A DNA stretch of 51,736 nt from Verrucomicrobiota bacterium (GCA_003152315.1 PLZV01000004.1:1-51736); one strand, 5' to 3'; counted from the first letter of the stretch, positions 1 through 9,858 are shown. Made by a program: numbers and translations. The notes: a model not told the origin generated them from the sequence alone.

Positions 1-25
1 CGCGCTTTCATATATTCATTCTGAG

Positions 26-61
26 TCCCGTCATGCAACGGGATCCCGCAGGATTGCGGGA
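26..61. repeat. Two tandem small hairpins
   Basis: Two adjacent inverted repeats of the same shape lie back to back: TCCCGT-6 nt-ACGGGA at 26-43 and TCCCGC-6 nt-GCGGGA at 44-61. They precede the first readable gene. They could be the 3' end of a transcript entering from the left or a REP-like relic. No T-run follows either, so a classical terminator is not shown. Confidence 0.35.
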
Positions 62-225
62 CTTGTCGAGGAATCTCGTCGTTCTTACACTCCCTGCATG
101 GCGAAGACAGCGACTACTCCAGTGGCGAGAATGTCATTGCAAAACGAATCTGGTGTTTTCGCCGGTCGGATTGAATCATTGAAAATGTGACCGGCGAGGC
201 AACTGCCAGATCAAAGGAGTACCTT

Positions 226-934
226 ATGGACGTCGCGTTCTACTGTTTCAAGTGCGGCCAGCGCATTGTGATTGAAGAGGCGGGTGCTGGGCTTTCTGTC
301 GCGTGTCCAAAATGCGGCGAAAATCTCGCAGTTCCAAATGCGGTCGCTCCGAACTCAATTTCAAGCTCTGCACAATCGCCCATACTATCGCCTGTTCCGA
401 CTGTTCTGCCGCCTGTTGTATCGCCATCGGTCGCGCCTCCGATCTCCAAGCCGGCAGCCTCCAAATCCCGCGCGACGCACGAAACTGATCGTCGCAATTG
501 GGTGCTTAGGCTTCCTTGTGCTTTTGGCTCTAGTCTATGTTTTCGGTACGACTTTCGGCTCTGCTGCATCGCGACGAGTTGATAAGTACGAGGACGAGTG
601 TCTGAAGAATCTGTCTGATCCGATCTCGGTTCGCTTCACCACGGCGCTGTGGAACTGCAGGAATGAGGGTATCTTCTCAGAAAACCGTATCCAAGCAGCA
701 GCGCGATACAAACAGGAAAGAGCGAACACCTTTATCGGGATTACCGAGCAGGAACTAATTCGTAGACTTGGTCAACCCGAAAAGGTCACGTTTAATCCAA
801 ACACTCCAGATGGACCGGCTAAAATACTTTTACACGACAACACGGAGAATCAGGTCACTCTCTTTGCCATTTTTGAAAGCGACGGTAGAGACTGGTGGGG
901 AACATACCGAGAGTGTTCGTTTTCACATAGATAG
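226..934 (+). pseudogene. Zinc-ribbon, single-TM protein, frameshifted
   Basis: The N-terminal part (ATG at 226, AAAGGAG at 213-219 six bases upstream) encodes a zinc ribbon with two CxxC pairs (CFKCG and CPKCG), followed by a Pro/Ser-rich linker. The reading then has to jump one frame near 465-490. The second frame carries a hydrophobic helix (LIVAIGCLGFLVLLALVYVF) and a soluble C-terminal domain of about 110 residues ending at a TAG at 932-934. Zinc ribbon plus linker plus transmembrane helix is a common architecture of small bacterial membrane proteins of unknown role. The shift is either a real mutation or an indel error in the assembly. The C-terminal domain is not recognised. Confidence 0.6.
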
Positions 935-995
935 ACGCCCCCGTTCGCTGCCCCGTATTGTCCGCTAACCGCCTAATTTGTAGCAACAGCCCCCC

Positions 996-1168
996 CGACG
1001 AACGGTGTCTCAGCATCAATGCACCAGCCACCTCGCCGCCTACTTCGCATCCCGCAACGAATCGAGCTTGCTCTTGGCCTGCTGGATCAGGTTTTGAAAC
1101 TCGGCCAGCTGGTCCGACGAAAGCAATATCCGGGTCCGGCTGGCATGACCGCTCTGCAAGGCGACTTG
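996..1168 (-). pseudogene. 3' fragment of a secreted-protein gene (copy 1)
   Basis: This stretch is similar over its whole length to 2114-2288, the 3' end and downstream flank of the secreted-protein gene at 2163-2734. Read on the minus strand it encodes a C-terminus containing SDQLAEFQNLIQQAKSKLDS, nearly identical to the other copy. Only about 40 codons of the gene remain. An open frame continues upstream to about 1303, but that part has no similarity to the parent. The two copies bracket the FkbM gene as direct repeats. Confidence 0.65.
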
Positions 1169-1286
1169 TATAATGAATATCCGGGAAAACACTCGCGATT
1201 TACGAGGCGATCCGTATTTACCCTTGATTCCTCTCTCGATTCTCCAGATAATGTTTTCCTGAAAAGGTACCGGTTCCCCGTTACGC

Positions 1287-2066
1287 ATGAAATTCAACGT
1301 CAATATATTGTTCTATTTGCTTCTCGAGAGGTTTCGACCGGAGCTCGTCTGTGACATCGGCTCGTGCGATGGTCGTAACTCCCTGAGGTTTCGAAATTTT
1401 CTTCCCAACGCGCGCATTTTCGCCTTCGAGGCTAATCCCCACAACTACAATGCGATGCGGAACGACGTGAATCTCGCGCAGAACAAAATAGAGATTATCC
1501 ACAAGGCCGTAACAAACAGCGCCGGCAAGCTCACCTTCAACATCTTGCAGTTGGAGAACGGCGCCGATGAAGCCTGGCGCACGGGCGGCAGTTCGGTTCG
1601 TAGTCGAAACGATGGTCTTCCGACGGTGCAGGTAGAGATCGAATCAATCCGCTTGGATGAGTTCATTGAGGGTTTGGATCGCGCACCACAAAGTCTTGCG
1701 TTATGGATCGACGTAGAAGGTGCGGCTTACGAAGTCTTTGAAGGCATTGAACGGATTGCCAATCGGGTGCAGTTTTTGCACGTGGAAGTGGAAGCGAAAG
1801 AGACCTGGTCTGGACAGAAGTTGGTGACCGATATCGACGCGTTGTTGAAACGTCTGGGATTTTGCTTTGTCGGGAGAGGATTCGGCTACAAGAAGATTCA
1901 GTATGATGTCGTGTACATTAACCGTCGTACGTTTAAGAACTCACGTCTGAAGGTGATGTGGATAATCGGGCTGGCGGTGCTGGTTACCTATCTCGAGCGT
2001 TTTGGGGGTGGTGCTTATCTTCGCTTGAAGGCAAGCTATCTGAAAAGCAGAAGCCGCGGTAAATAG
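1287..2066 (+). CDS. FkbM-family SAM-dependent methyltransferase
   Basis: The 259-aa protein has the FkbM layout: a SAM-binding motif I near residues 20-27 (CDIGSCDGR), an acidic loop after strand 2 (FAFEANPHN), the AVTNSAG segment, and the family signature with IDVEGAAYEVFEG around 140-152 followed by LHVEVE. FkbM enzymes O-methylate polyketides, sugars and other small molecules; the substrate here cannot be told. A hydrophobic stretch near residues 222-235 could make the C-terminus membrane-associated. No strong ribosome site precedes the ATG. The gene stands alone between two direct repeats of another gene's 3' end, which suggests it arrived by insertion or local duplication. Confidence 0.8.
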   Translation: MKFNVNILFYLLLERFRPELVCDIGSCDGRNSLRFRNFLPNARIFAFEANPHNYNAMRNDVNLAQNKIEIIHKAVTNSAGKLTFNILQLENGADEAWRTGGSSVRSRNDGLPTVQVEIESIRLDEFIEGLDRAPQSLALWIDVEGAAYEVFEGIERIANRVQFLHVEVEAKETWSGQKLVTDIDALLKRLGFCFVGRGFGYKKIQYDVVYINRRTFKNSRLKVMWIIGLAVLVTYLERFGGGAYLRLKASYLKSRSRGK

Positions 2067-2113
2067 CCAGGAACGCAAAAACCAAAGTCCCATTCCTTGG
2101 TGCAGAAACATAG

Positions 2114-2288
2114 CCGTCGGTGACCGGGTATTCCAGCGTCAATGCGCCAGGCACCGCGATTCCTACTTACCAGAGCGCAAGGAATCGAGCTTGGTCTTGG
2201 CTTGCTGGATCAGGTTCTGAAACTCGGCCAACTGGTCCAACGAAAGCACTATCCGGGTCCGGTTGGCATGACCGCTCTGTAAGGCGGT
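2114..2288 (-). repeat. Direct repeat copy 2 (3' end of secreted gene)
   Basis: Second member of the direct repeat pair with 996-1168. The similarity covers the last 40 codons of the gene at 2163-2734 and about 50 bp beyond its stop, so the duplication is longer than the coding end. The copies are about 1.1 kb apart with the FkbM gene between them. Confidence 0.6.
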
Positions 2289-2734
2289 TTGTGTGGTGCC
2301 GGGCCGCTTGATGCTGGTGTAAACAACGAGTCGCAGCCAGCCGGCCGTCGTATAACCCATGTCATACTCGGGCAGTGGTGTCATCGAGGGATTGGCTTTG
2401 CTGATGTAGTCAATGCCGCTCAGGAACGAATCCAACTCGTCATAATCGACCATGGTCGCGTCCTCGATCCGACCGCCTTCCTGTAACCCAACCGCGATCC
2501 ATATGCCTTCCGCCCGCTGCCCGGCTCGCTGGATTCCTTGGCCCTCACCGACACGGTCCCCGTTTGCGCCGACATCGTACCGATGAGCACGCTGCCCCTG
2601 ACAATGACGGTCCCGGTCCGGGCTTCGAAAATCTCGATCTTCGTCAGCGGCGCGTTTGTGTCCTGCGCCCAAACCGTGCCCGCCACAAGTGACCCACCCA
2701 CAATCACCAAAAGGACGACATTGATTCCACGCAT
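2163..2734 (-). pseudogene. Secreted protein of unknown function, frameshifted
   Basis: The N-terminal part starts at ATG 2734 and has a signal peptide (VVLLVIVGGSLVAGTVWAQ) and a short beta-type segment to about residue 70. After GRKAYG (near 2503) the homologous reading continues in another frame with IAVGLQEGG and DYDELDSFLSGIDYISKAN, then a C-terminus with SLDQLAEFQNLIQQAKTKLD. One missing base near 2503 explains the break. The layout resembles small exported proteins of environmental bacteria with a DYDE...GIDYI segment, but no function is known to me. It reads away from the GH2 gene's 3' end and is not part of that operon. Confidence 0.55.
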
Positions 2735-2890
2735 AGATGTACCTCGCTCCAGACCTCTCAATAACAATTCTGGTCCAGCCACGTCAAGAGGGCTCGCAAT
2801 CTGTCTGTCAATCCCTCTTCGCTAGGTTCAACCCGACTACGCAGATCATAGGTGACAGGACGACGAATTGCCTTGAATCCCGAGGGCCTA

Positions 2891-4996
2891 CTATTTCTGG
2901 GCGCTAGCTGTATATTGCCACGAACAAGAGTCCGCATAAGTCTTGCCAGCTTGGGTGCCGCTGACCTCGATGCGGTTCTCGCCGGGTGCGAGCAGCCTGT
3001 CATTCCACAGGAAGATGTGATTTGCGGAATGGACCGCACCCTGGCTGACGCCGTTGATCTTCAATTCCACCGTCTCACAGTTGGAGTAAATCTTTACCGG
3101 CGTTTTGGGTTCGGTGCGGCTGGTGAAACGCCGGCTGGTGATGTAAACGAACGGGGTCGTCGTCCAGTTGGCCTTGTACCAAAAGAACGCGTCCTTTTTC
3201 ACTTTGCGGTCGTAGGTGACCAGTCCCTTGTCATTACGGCCCGGCGTGTCCCCCTCATTACGCTGGCCGACGGCGAAATCAAACATGTTCCACACCAAGG
3301 CACACCAGAGCCAGGGGCGCTCCTTCATCGCCGACCACGCCTGCTCGTGCAACGCATCCTGGTATTCTTCGGGATGCCAGTGCGAGCCGGCAACCGGTTG
3401 GTTCGTGGAGATTTCGTGCTGACTAATGGCGGCCCCCGCGCCGTATTCACTGATGCCAATGCCGCGGTTGGGCCATTCCTGGTGAAAAGTATCCAACGCC
3501 TTGGGCCAGTCTGACGCCTTGCCGTTGTACCACCCGTAATACCGATTGAAGGCCATGACATCCGTGACGGCATTCATCGGGTCGACTGATCGGATACAAC
3601 TCGCGGCCGTGGTGAGCCGCGTCGAATCGAGGTCCTTCACCAGTTGGTTGAGCTGCTTGACCAGGTCCCATTTGGGCGGCGCGTCGTACCACTGGTTTTT
3701 CATATGCAGCTCGTTGAAAATTCCCCAGAAGACGATCGACGGGTGGTTGTAGTTCTGCTTGATCAATTCCGTCAATTGCTGGCGCGCGTTGTCCGTGAAG
3801 GCCTCGGTATCGGTCAGTTCGTTCACGAGGCTCAATTCCGTCCAGAGCACCAACCCGTTGCGGTCGCACAAGTCATAAACGCTCTGGTCCTGCTGGTAGT
3901 GCGCGAGCCGCACGCACGTCACGCCCATCTCCGTAATCAACTGGAAATCCTCTTCCTGTTCGGCTCGGCCGATCGCCCAACCCTTGTCGATACGATCTTG
4001 ATGACGGCTGACACCATGCAACGGATACGAAGCGCCGTTCAGGAAGAAGCCCTGATCGGGGTCAACTCGAAACGTCCGCACACCCAGCGGCTGCGTGACA
4101 AAGTCCGTGACCTTGTCACCATCACTGACTTGGACTGCCACACTATACAAATAAGGATCGATCCTCCCGTTCCACAGATGGGGTTTGGCAATCTTGATGT
4201 GTTGGACGACATCCGCGACTGCGTTGGATCCAACTGTCTCCTGGGAACGTGCTTGTTGGACCTGTTTTCCCCCCAAGTCACCGACGATGCAACGTACTGT
4301 GGCTTTCTTGGCGGAGTCGTTCGCATTGCGCAGTTTGGTGGTGACATCGAACTCGGCGGAATCCTTGGTCACGCTTGTTTGTTTGATGTAAACACCGGGC
4401 GAGGCATAGTCCAGCGGTGTGACCGAGAGTTTGTTGAGCACCAGCAAATGGACGTCGCGATACAGACCACCGAAGACAGTGAAATCACCGCTCAATGGCA
4501 GGACATTGCTGTCTTTCGCGTTGTTCACTTTGACGGCAATCACGTTGTCCTGGCCGACCCGCAGGAACGGGGTGGCGTCAAAGCAGAACGCCGCGAAGTT
4601 CCCCTTGTGGGTACCGACAGGGCTGCCGTTGACGAGGACTTCGGCCACAGTGGCGGCCCCATCGAATTTTAGAAATAAACTCTTGCCGGCGTATTGCGCG
4701 TCCACCAGCAAATGACGACGATACCAGCCAATGCCGCGGTAGTAAGGGGTGCCGCTGGTCTGGCCATCCAGGTTGTTCCACGTGTGCGGCAGGGTCACGG
4801 CCTGCCACGCCGCGTCGTCGAAATTCGTCGCCGCCGCATCAGCTACGTCCTGGCGAATAAACTTCCATTGTTCATCGAGTCGGATATCCCATCGCGGCCC
4901 AGCCACCGAGCGCAGTTCAGCCACCGTGCGGCCTACCAGGGTTGTGAGCTGAATCATGACGAGGAGGATGAGTAGCTGGACTTTTTGTTTGTTCAT
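2891..4996 (-). CDS. Secreted GH2 beta-galactosidase/beta-glucuronidase-like enzyme
   Basis: The 701-aa protein starts with a signal peptide (LLILLVMIQLTTLVGRTVAE, cleavage near residue 26). A sugar-binding jelly-roll follows with the GH2 hallmark LPHTWN...YYRGIGWYRR, then an Ig-like domain and a TIM barrel from about residue 310 (GVSRHQD, VRLAHYQQ). The acid/base Glu is E429 in WGIFNELH and the nucleophile is E517 in GISEYGAG, so the enzyme should be active. The length is that of the short GH2 type; the exact sugar cannot be read. The start ATG overlaps the stop of the upstream 1139-aa gene (ATGA, 4993-4996), indicating translational coupling. It ends with TAG. Confidence 0.88.
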   Translation of the reverse strand: MNKQKVQLLILLVMIQLTTLVGRTVAELRSVAGPRWDIRLDEQWKFIRQDVADAAATNFDDAAWQAVTLPHTWNNLDGQTSGTPYYRGIGWYRRHLLVDAQYAGKSLFLKFDGAATVAEVLVNGSPVGTHKGNFAAFCFDATPFLRVGQDNVIAVKVNNAKDSNVLPLSGDFTVFGGLYRDVHLLVLNKLSVTPLDYASPGVYIKQTSVTKDSAEFDVTTKLRNANDSAKKATVRCIVGDLGGKQVQQARSQETVGSNAVADVVQHIKIAKPHLWNGRIDPYLYSVAVQVSDGDKVTDFVTQPLGVRTFRVDPDQGFFLNGASYPLHGVSRHQDRIDKGWAIGRAEQEEDFQLITEMGVTCVRLAHYQQDQSVYDLCDRNGLVLWTELSLVNELTDTEAFTDNARQQLTELIKQNYNHPSIVFWGIFNELHMKNQWYDAPPKWDLVKQLNQLVKDLDSTRLTTAASCIRSVDPMNAVTDVMAFNRYYGWYNGKASDWPKALDTFHQEWPNRGIGISEYGAGAAISQHEISTNQPVAGSHWHPEEYQDALHEQAWSAMKERPWLWCALVWNMFDFAVGQRNEGDTPGRNDKGLVTYDRKVKKDAFFWYKANWTTTPFVYITSRRFTSRTEPKTPVKIYSNCETVELKINGVSQGAVHSANHIFLWNDRLLAPGENRIEVSGTQAGKTYADSCSWQYTASAQK

Positions 4997-7900
4997 GGTC
5001 GCAAATCCGTTCGTGGCACAAAGACAGTGAGACGCGAGATCTTACCACTGCGAGTGAAGACCGCAACGCTGTCGGCAACCCCGAGCGCGTTGCCGCGGAC
5101 AGTTTCCTGGGTTCCGTCGGCGCGTTCTACGACGATGCTGGCGGCATCGGCCAACTGGTAGCTGACCGCCACCTGACAGTAGGTAAAGCCAAGGCTGTTG
5201 GCGGGCAATTCCCAGGCCTTCTCCCGGCTTTGCACATCAAGATACGGGAAGCGTTGTGCCGACGGGAAGAACTCCGCTTGATGCAGCAGCCGGGGCGCGA
5301 AATGCAGCCGCCCGTCCTCGACCGCGATACCCAGTTCGCCCCAGCGCGTCAGGATTTCCTCCTTCACCTGGCCGGTCATGCCCGGCTGTTGCGCGCCGCG
5401 ATGCCGTGGGGAATGCGAATACGGATCGGTTGGAAACGCACCGTAGACATCCGGCGTCTTACAGAAACCGAGCCCCCGCCGCACGTCGTCGTACGCCTCG
5501 GCCAACGCCTTTGTTACGTCGGAATCACTTCCCTCTTTGAGCGCTTCGTGATGGCATTCCTGCGCGGCCAAAAGGAGTTTCGCAATCATGTGCCAGTAAA
5601 TGCTGCCGAGTCCTTCAAAGGCGAAGAAGGTGCCGCTGCGCCCCGTGAATTCGCTATGTCGGAAAGTGGCTTCCCACAATTCCAACACCGTTTTCCGCTC
5701 GTCCTCGTCGGTTTGAAGACGGTCAAGGCGTTTGGCAACATCGCTGGCGCTGCGCAGGTCCGCTTGGAAATGCCAGTGTCCTTGTTCGTCAGCCACGAAG
5801 AGTGAAGGATCTTCCAGCGGCGGAAGTCCCCGCAGCGTGTTGCGGGCAAGAAACGAAGGCAACTCGCGGTCGGGGTAAAGCAGGTAACTGTGCTGGTCGG
5901 CGCGATAAAGTGCGCTGGCGCGTAATGCGCGCAACACGGCCAACGCTTGGGCGGGCTTCAGCAGGCCAGAACTCAACACGGCGACCTGGCCTTCCAGCAT
6001 CGGGTACAGATGGGCCACACACGCGCGCGCGCCGTCGAGATGAAGCACATTGTAGCTATGGAAGAGACCGTCGCGGCGACGGTTGACACGAATGGTCGAT
6101 TCAATCACCGGCAACGCCGCCTCAACCAGCCCGCGCAAGGCGCCGAGCGGCACGATCTTGCGGTTGTGCTTGCCGCCGGTGTAAATGGCGTGTCGATGTT
6201 TTTCACCGGCGCGACCCAGCGCGGCCATCACCCGGAAACGCGACGCATCATCGAACCCCTGCTCCGCCGGTTTGGCAGCGTCGCGCAGGATGGTGGTTAT
6301 GTCCGCGAGCAACCGGGCGACGGGCGCCGAGAGCGGGACTGGTTTGTTTCCACTCGCGGCAAAAATCCGGTCGCAGAACGCCAGGTAACGGCGGACGTGG
6401 CACACCGTGACCATTGACAGGCCCCAGCCGGCGAGCGCGTTGTTGGCGTCGTTCCATTCAGGTCGCTGCGTGTTGAGCCAGATGCCACCACCGGGCACGA
6501 AGTTGCTGAGCTTGACCAACAGCGGGACCAGCAGTTTCTCCGCGAGCGAGACCAGGACGATCTCGCCGCGATCGTCCGTCAACAGCTTGCCATCGGCGCC
6601 CAGTTGCCGGGCCCGCGACATCAGGAGTTGGTGAAGCGAATGGTTAAAGGTGATCGTGTGCTGCGGGTCCGCCACGATCTCGTCGAAGCCGTCGATTTCA
6701 TACGGCACGTGCGTGTAAACGCACGCCTCGGTGCGGAGTTGGCTGGCCAATTGGCCGGGTTGGAATCGCTCCTGGCTTTCGAGCAAGCGCAGCAGGTAAA
6801 TAATCTGATGGTCGCCCCAATAACCGATGTGGCTCCAGGGATCCTTGGGGTCGCTGATCTCCCAGTCAACACCGTTACGCGCTATGCGGTATGGGTTGTA
6901 ACCATCAGCTGTTGAGGAATTTAGGAACACGCTGATCATTTGTTCGAGCCAGCCGGGATAGCTCTGCGCCAGGCTCTCCCAATTCTGGAAGATGTCGCGC
7001 CAGTTGCCCTGGTAGGCGAAAAGCGGTCGGCCTTGTTCGTCCTTGAGATGGATGTCAAATCGATTCCAGGGCCGGCTCGGATCGCCGTGGCGACGGCTGA
7101 AGCTCAACGGCAAATACTCGTGCGCCAGCCGCGAGAGGTGGATGTCGTTGCGTTTCGCAACCCCTTGGTGCAATTGATCCAGCGCCAGTGATTCCGGCAA
7201 TTCTCCCAGCCATTGTTCATGGCTCGCGTACACCGTGGTGCTGTGCGCACGAACGAACGCCGCGAAATCCTCGCCGGGGAAACGGTACGAATCGTTGAAG
7301 GTACCGCCGCGCATGCAATTGAACAGGACGTTGGCAAAATGATGGACGCTCGCCGATTGATCGGCGGTTTGCTGCAAACCGTCGGCGGCAGCGATGCGGC
7401 GACGCAGGCCGCTGCGGTTGGCCGCGAGACTTTGGCGCAGGGAGTGTTCGAGGGCCGTCGGCTCCTTCAGTTCATCCTGAAGACGCACGAGCGCCGGGGC
7501 GTCAAGTCGGGTATCGGCGACGGTGAACCAACGATGCGGGCGGCCGGGCGCGACTGTTACGCTGTCCGCCACAAGGTAGGCGCCGAATTCGCCGCGAACC
7601 TCACGTTCGGATTGGACGAATTCTCCGCGACAAAAAGCCGCCACTTGCCGTTCTGATAACAGGACGACAGGATGGGCGTGGCCGATTGACCAGGCACAGG
7701 CCGCGCGCAGGGATTCACAGGCTTCGGCCCGGTCGGTGATGGTCGCATTGAGCGTGAAGATGCCGAGAGACTCCTCGTTCCCGCATTCGTGGCGCATATA
7801 GGCTTCGGCCAGATAACTGAAGCGGCCGAAAGTTTCCTGATCAACCCCCGGCGGAAGTAGTTGGTGCCAGCCGTCGAGATATCGCACCTCGACGGGTGCG

Positions 7901-8412
7901 GCATCCCCCAGCCGCTCGAGCAAGCATTCACGAACAAATCCGTACGGCTCGCAGACACTGAGACTCCAGCGGAAGCGCAGGCCGAGGTCGTGATTGATTT
8001 CCTCGAAGATCACGCTGGCGCCGTGGATATGTTTGTAAAGATGACGGTCGATGCGATACATGCGTCCGCTCGCCTGCCACGGTTCCCACAGCGCCCAGCG
8101 CTCGCCCGTGCGAACGAGCAGGATCGACAGCGCGCCGCTGGTGTCGGGATGTCGCAGGATCTTGTCCACGGTCTGGTAGGGGAAGAGCGCGTTGTCGGGA
8201 TCAATGCGCCCGGCGGTGAATGGTGAGTTGCTGCCGACGAACAGCCAGTGATCGCTGTCGCTGACCACGCTCATCAGAAAGGGATTGAGTTCGTCGACAT
8301 GGCGAATGCAGGTGTAGGGCTCACCATCGACTGTTACAAACTCACTCCGCACCGCTGGCTCGGAAGTTGTGTTCACGACGAAGAGGGATTTTGGAATTGT
8401 CATTTGCCCCAT
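4993..8412 (-). CDS. Large uncharacterised carbohydrate-active protein (WND-motif, GH94-like)
   Basis: This 1139-aa protein has no signal peptide and is probably cytoplasmic. I do not recognise a named family. It contains PEWNDANNALAG with D655; a WND motif is where GH94 phosphorylases place their catalytic acid, and the flanking Trp-rich helical segments (GWGLSMVTVCHVRRYLAF, FQNWESLAQSYPGW) fit an (alpha/alpha)6 barrel after an N-terminal beta domain. That relation is inference. Transcription is coupled to the GH2 gene downstream and divergent from GH30. A second in-frame ATG at 8403 has a better placed GGGG and may be the true start. The palindromic operator at 8415-8428 lies immediately upstream, so the promoter must be very close to the start. 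Confidence 0.75.
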   Translation of the reverse strand: MGQMTIPKSLFVVNTTSEPAVRSEFVTVDGEPYTCIRHVDELNPFLMSVVSDSDHWLFVGSNSPFTAGRIDPDNALFPYQTVDKILRHPDTSGALSILLVRTGERWALWEPWQASGRMYRIDRHLYKHIHGASVIFEEINHDLGLRFRWSLSVCEPYGFVRECLLERLGDAAPVEVRYLDGWHQLLPPGVDQETFGRFSYLAEAYMRHECGNEESLGIFTLNATITDRAEACESLRAACAWSIGHAHPVVLLSERQVAAFCRGEFVQSEREVRGEFGAYLVADSVTVAPGRPHRWFTVADTRLDAPALVRLQDELKEPTALEHSLRQSLAANRSGLRRRIAAADGLQQTADQSASVHHFANVLFNCMRGGTFNDSYRFPGEDFAAFVRAHSTTVYASHEQWLGELPESLALDQLHQGVAKRNDIHLSRLAHEYLPLSFSRRHGDPSRPWNRFDIHLKDEQGRPLFAYQGNWRDIFQNWESLAQSYPGWLEQMISVFLNSSTADGYNPYRIARNGVDWEISDPKDPWSHIGYWGDHQIIYLLRLLESQERFQPGQLASQLRTEACVYTHVPYEIDGFDEIVADPQHTITFNHSLHQLLMSRARQLGADGKLLTDDRGEIVLVSLAEKLLVPLLVKLSNFVPGGGIWLNTQRPEWNDANNALAGWGLSMVTVCHVRRYLAFCDRIFAASGNKPVPLSAPVARLLADITTILRDAAKPAEQGFDDASRFRVMAALGRAGEKHRHAIYTGGKHNRKIVPLGALRGLVEAALPVIESTIRVNRRRDGLFHSYNVLHLDGARACVAHLYPMLEGQVAVLSSGLLKPAQALAVLRALRASALYRADQHSYLLYPDRELPSFLARNTLRGLPPLEDPSLFVADEQGHWHFQADLRSASDVAKRLDRLQTDEDERKTVLELWEATFRHSEFTGRSGTFFAFEGLGSIYWHMIAKLLLAAQECHHEALKEGSDSDVTKALAEAYDDVRRGLGFCKTPDVYGAFPTDPYSHSPRHRGAQQPGMTGQVKEEILTRWGELGIAVEDGRLHFAPRLLHQAEFFPSAQRFPYLDVQSREKAWELPANSLGFTYCQVAVSYQLADAASIVVERADGTQETVRGNALGVADSVAVFTRSGKISRLTVFVPRTDLRP

Positions 8413-8414
8413 CT

Positions 8415-8428
8415 TGCAATCATTTGCA
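8415..8428. promoter_or_regulatory. LacI-type operator candidate O1
   Basis: TGCAATCATTTGCA, the reverse complement of the 14-mers at 16777-16790 and 20756-20769, with no mismatch. Arms TGCAA/TTGCA with a 4-nt centre suit a LacI-family dimer. It sits in the divergent region between the 1139-aa gene and GH30 (8413-8491) and could control both. Confidence 0.7.
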
Positions 8429-8491
8429 TTATACCCTTTTCTTTCGCCGATATCCGTGCTATAAGCAATACTGATTTTAGGGTAGTGACGT

Positions 8492-9847
8492 ATGATAACA
8501 GGTAGATTCCTCCATCATTATATGACCGCCAGGGCCAGCAAGGATCGCATGGCCGAAAAGAGTCCTGTTCTTCTGGACGAAACTCCTGACATGTGCCTGC
8601 CATCCATTTCAGTTGATCCCAGCAAACGTTTTCAAACCATTGAAGGCTTTGGGGGAGCCTTCACTGAAGCCAGCGCTGTCAGCTTATCACGGATGAGCAA
8701 AGAGCATCGAGAACAGCTTTTTAAGGCGTATTTTCACCCCACCGAAGGGCACGGCTACTCCCTCTGTCGCACTCACATGAATAGTTGCGACTTCTCACTG
8801 GGCAACTATGCCTGTACGGAGGTGGACGGTGATGTGGAGTTGAAGCATTTTTCCATCGATCGGGACCGTCGAGCACTGCTTCCCATGATCAAGGAGGCCC
8901 AGGAAGTGGCGGGCGAACCACTCAAGATTCTCGTCTCTCCCTGGAGTCCGCCCGCGTGGATGAAAACCAATGGCCAGTTCAATGGCGGTGGAAAGTTGAA
9001 ACCGGAATACCGGTGTGCGTGGGCCAACTACTTCGTCCGGTTCATCCGCGAGTACGAGAAGGAAGGCGTGCCGATCTGGGGGGTGACCGTTCAGAATGAA
9101 CCCGCGGCCGCGCAGGTTTGGGACTCTTGCCTCTATAGCGCCGAGGAGGAACGGGACTTCGTCCGCGATCACCTGGGGCCGGCGTTCAAGAACGCCGGCT
9201 TGGAGCGCGTCAAGATTATCATTTGGGACCATAACCGCGATCTGCTCATCGAACGTGTCCAGGTGGCTTACAATGATCCCGAGACCAGTCCGTACATCTG
9301 GGGTGCGGCCTTTCACTGGTACGGCCCGGAGAAATTCGAAAACCTTCAATTGGCCCACGAAGCCTGGCCGGATAAGAAACTCATCTTCACCGAAGGCTGC
9401 CAGGAGGGCGGCCCACATCTCGGTTCCTGGGATGTCGGGGAGCGCTACGGTCACGAGATCATCAACGACCTGAACCGCTGGACTGTTGGCTGGATTGATT
9501 GGAACCTGTTGCTGGATGAAACCGGCGGCCCCAACCACGTTGGCAATCTCTGTAGCGCGGCGGTCATTGCGGACACGGTCAACGACCGGCTCATTTTCCA
9601 GAGTTCGTATTATTATCTCGGACACTTCTGCCGATTCATTCGTCCCGGCGCCGCGCGGGTTCTCTGCGCCAGCACCCGGGAGGACCTCCAGGTCACCGCG
9701 TTCCAGAATCCCGACGAGAGTGTCGCCGTGGTGGTGTTGAACCGGACCGATGAAGAACGCAAATTCAGCCTGAAGCTTCCGGATCGCGCCGGCTGCAGCG
9801 CGACTCCCGCCCATTCGATTTCGACCTACCTTTGGCAGCCTTCCTGA
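8492..9847 (+). CDS. GH30 family glycosidase (glucosylceramidase-like)
   Basis: The 451-aa protein has the GH30 N-terminal signature RFQTIEGFGGAFTEASA near residues 45-61, then WSPPAWMKTN. The acid/base is E203 in VQNEPAA and the nucleophile is E301 in IFTEGCQEGG. A C-terminal beta domain follows (VTAFQNPDESVAVVVLNRT), as in GH30 subfamilies acting on beta-glucosides or beta-1,6-glucans. There is no signal peptide, so it probably works inside the cell on imported oligosaccharides, in keeping with the sugar transporter next to it. An alternative ATG lies at 8522; neither has a clear ribosome site. It ends 11 bp from the convergent permease gene. Confidence 0.9.
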   Translation: MITGRFLHHYMTARASKDRMAEKSPVLLDETPDMCLPSISVDPSKRFQTIEGFGGAFTEASAVSLSRMSKEHREQLFKAYFHPTEGHGYSLCRTHMNSCDFSLGNYACTEVDGDVELKHFSIDRDRRALLPMIKEAQEVAGEPLKILVSPWSPPAWMKTNGQFNGGGKLKPEYRCAWANYFVRFIREYEKEGVPIWGVTVQNEPAAAQVWDSCLYSAEEERDFVRDHLGPAFKNAGLERVKIIIWDHNRDLLIERVQVAYNDPETSPYIWGAAFHWYGPEKFENLQLAHEAWPDKKLIFTEGCQEGGPHLGSWDVGERYGHEIINDLNRWTVGWIDWNLLLDETGGPNHVGNLCSAAVIADTVNDRLIFQSSYYYLGHFCRFIRPGAARVLCASTREDLQVTAFQNPDESVAVVVLNRTDEERKFSLKLPDRAGCSATPAHSISTYLWQPS

Positions 9848-9858
9848 GGCCGCCGTCT

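Noticed and set aside
1040-1303. Intact 87-aa gene on the minus strand
   Set aside because: Only the last 40 codons match the parental gene; the upstream part is antisense to FkbM and its flank.
3644-4672. 342-codon plus-strand frame
   Set aside because: Antisense to the GH2 gene, whose catalytic residues and domains are clear.
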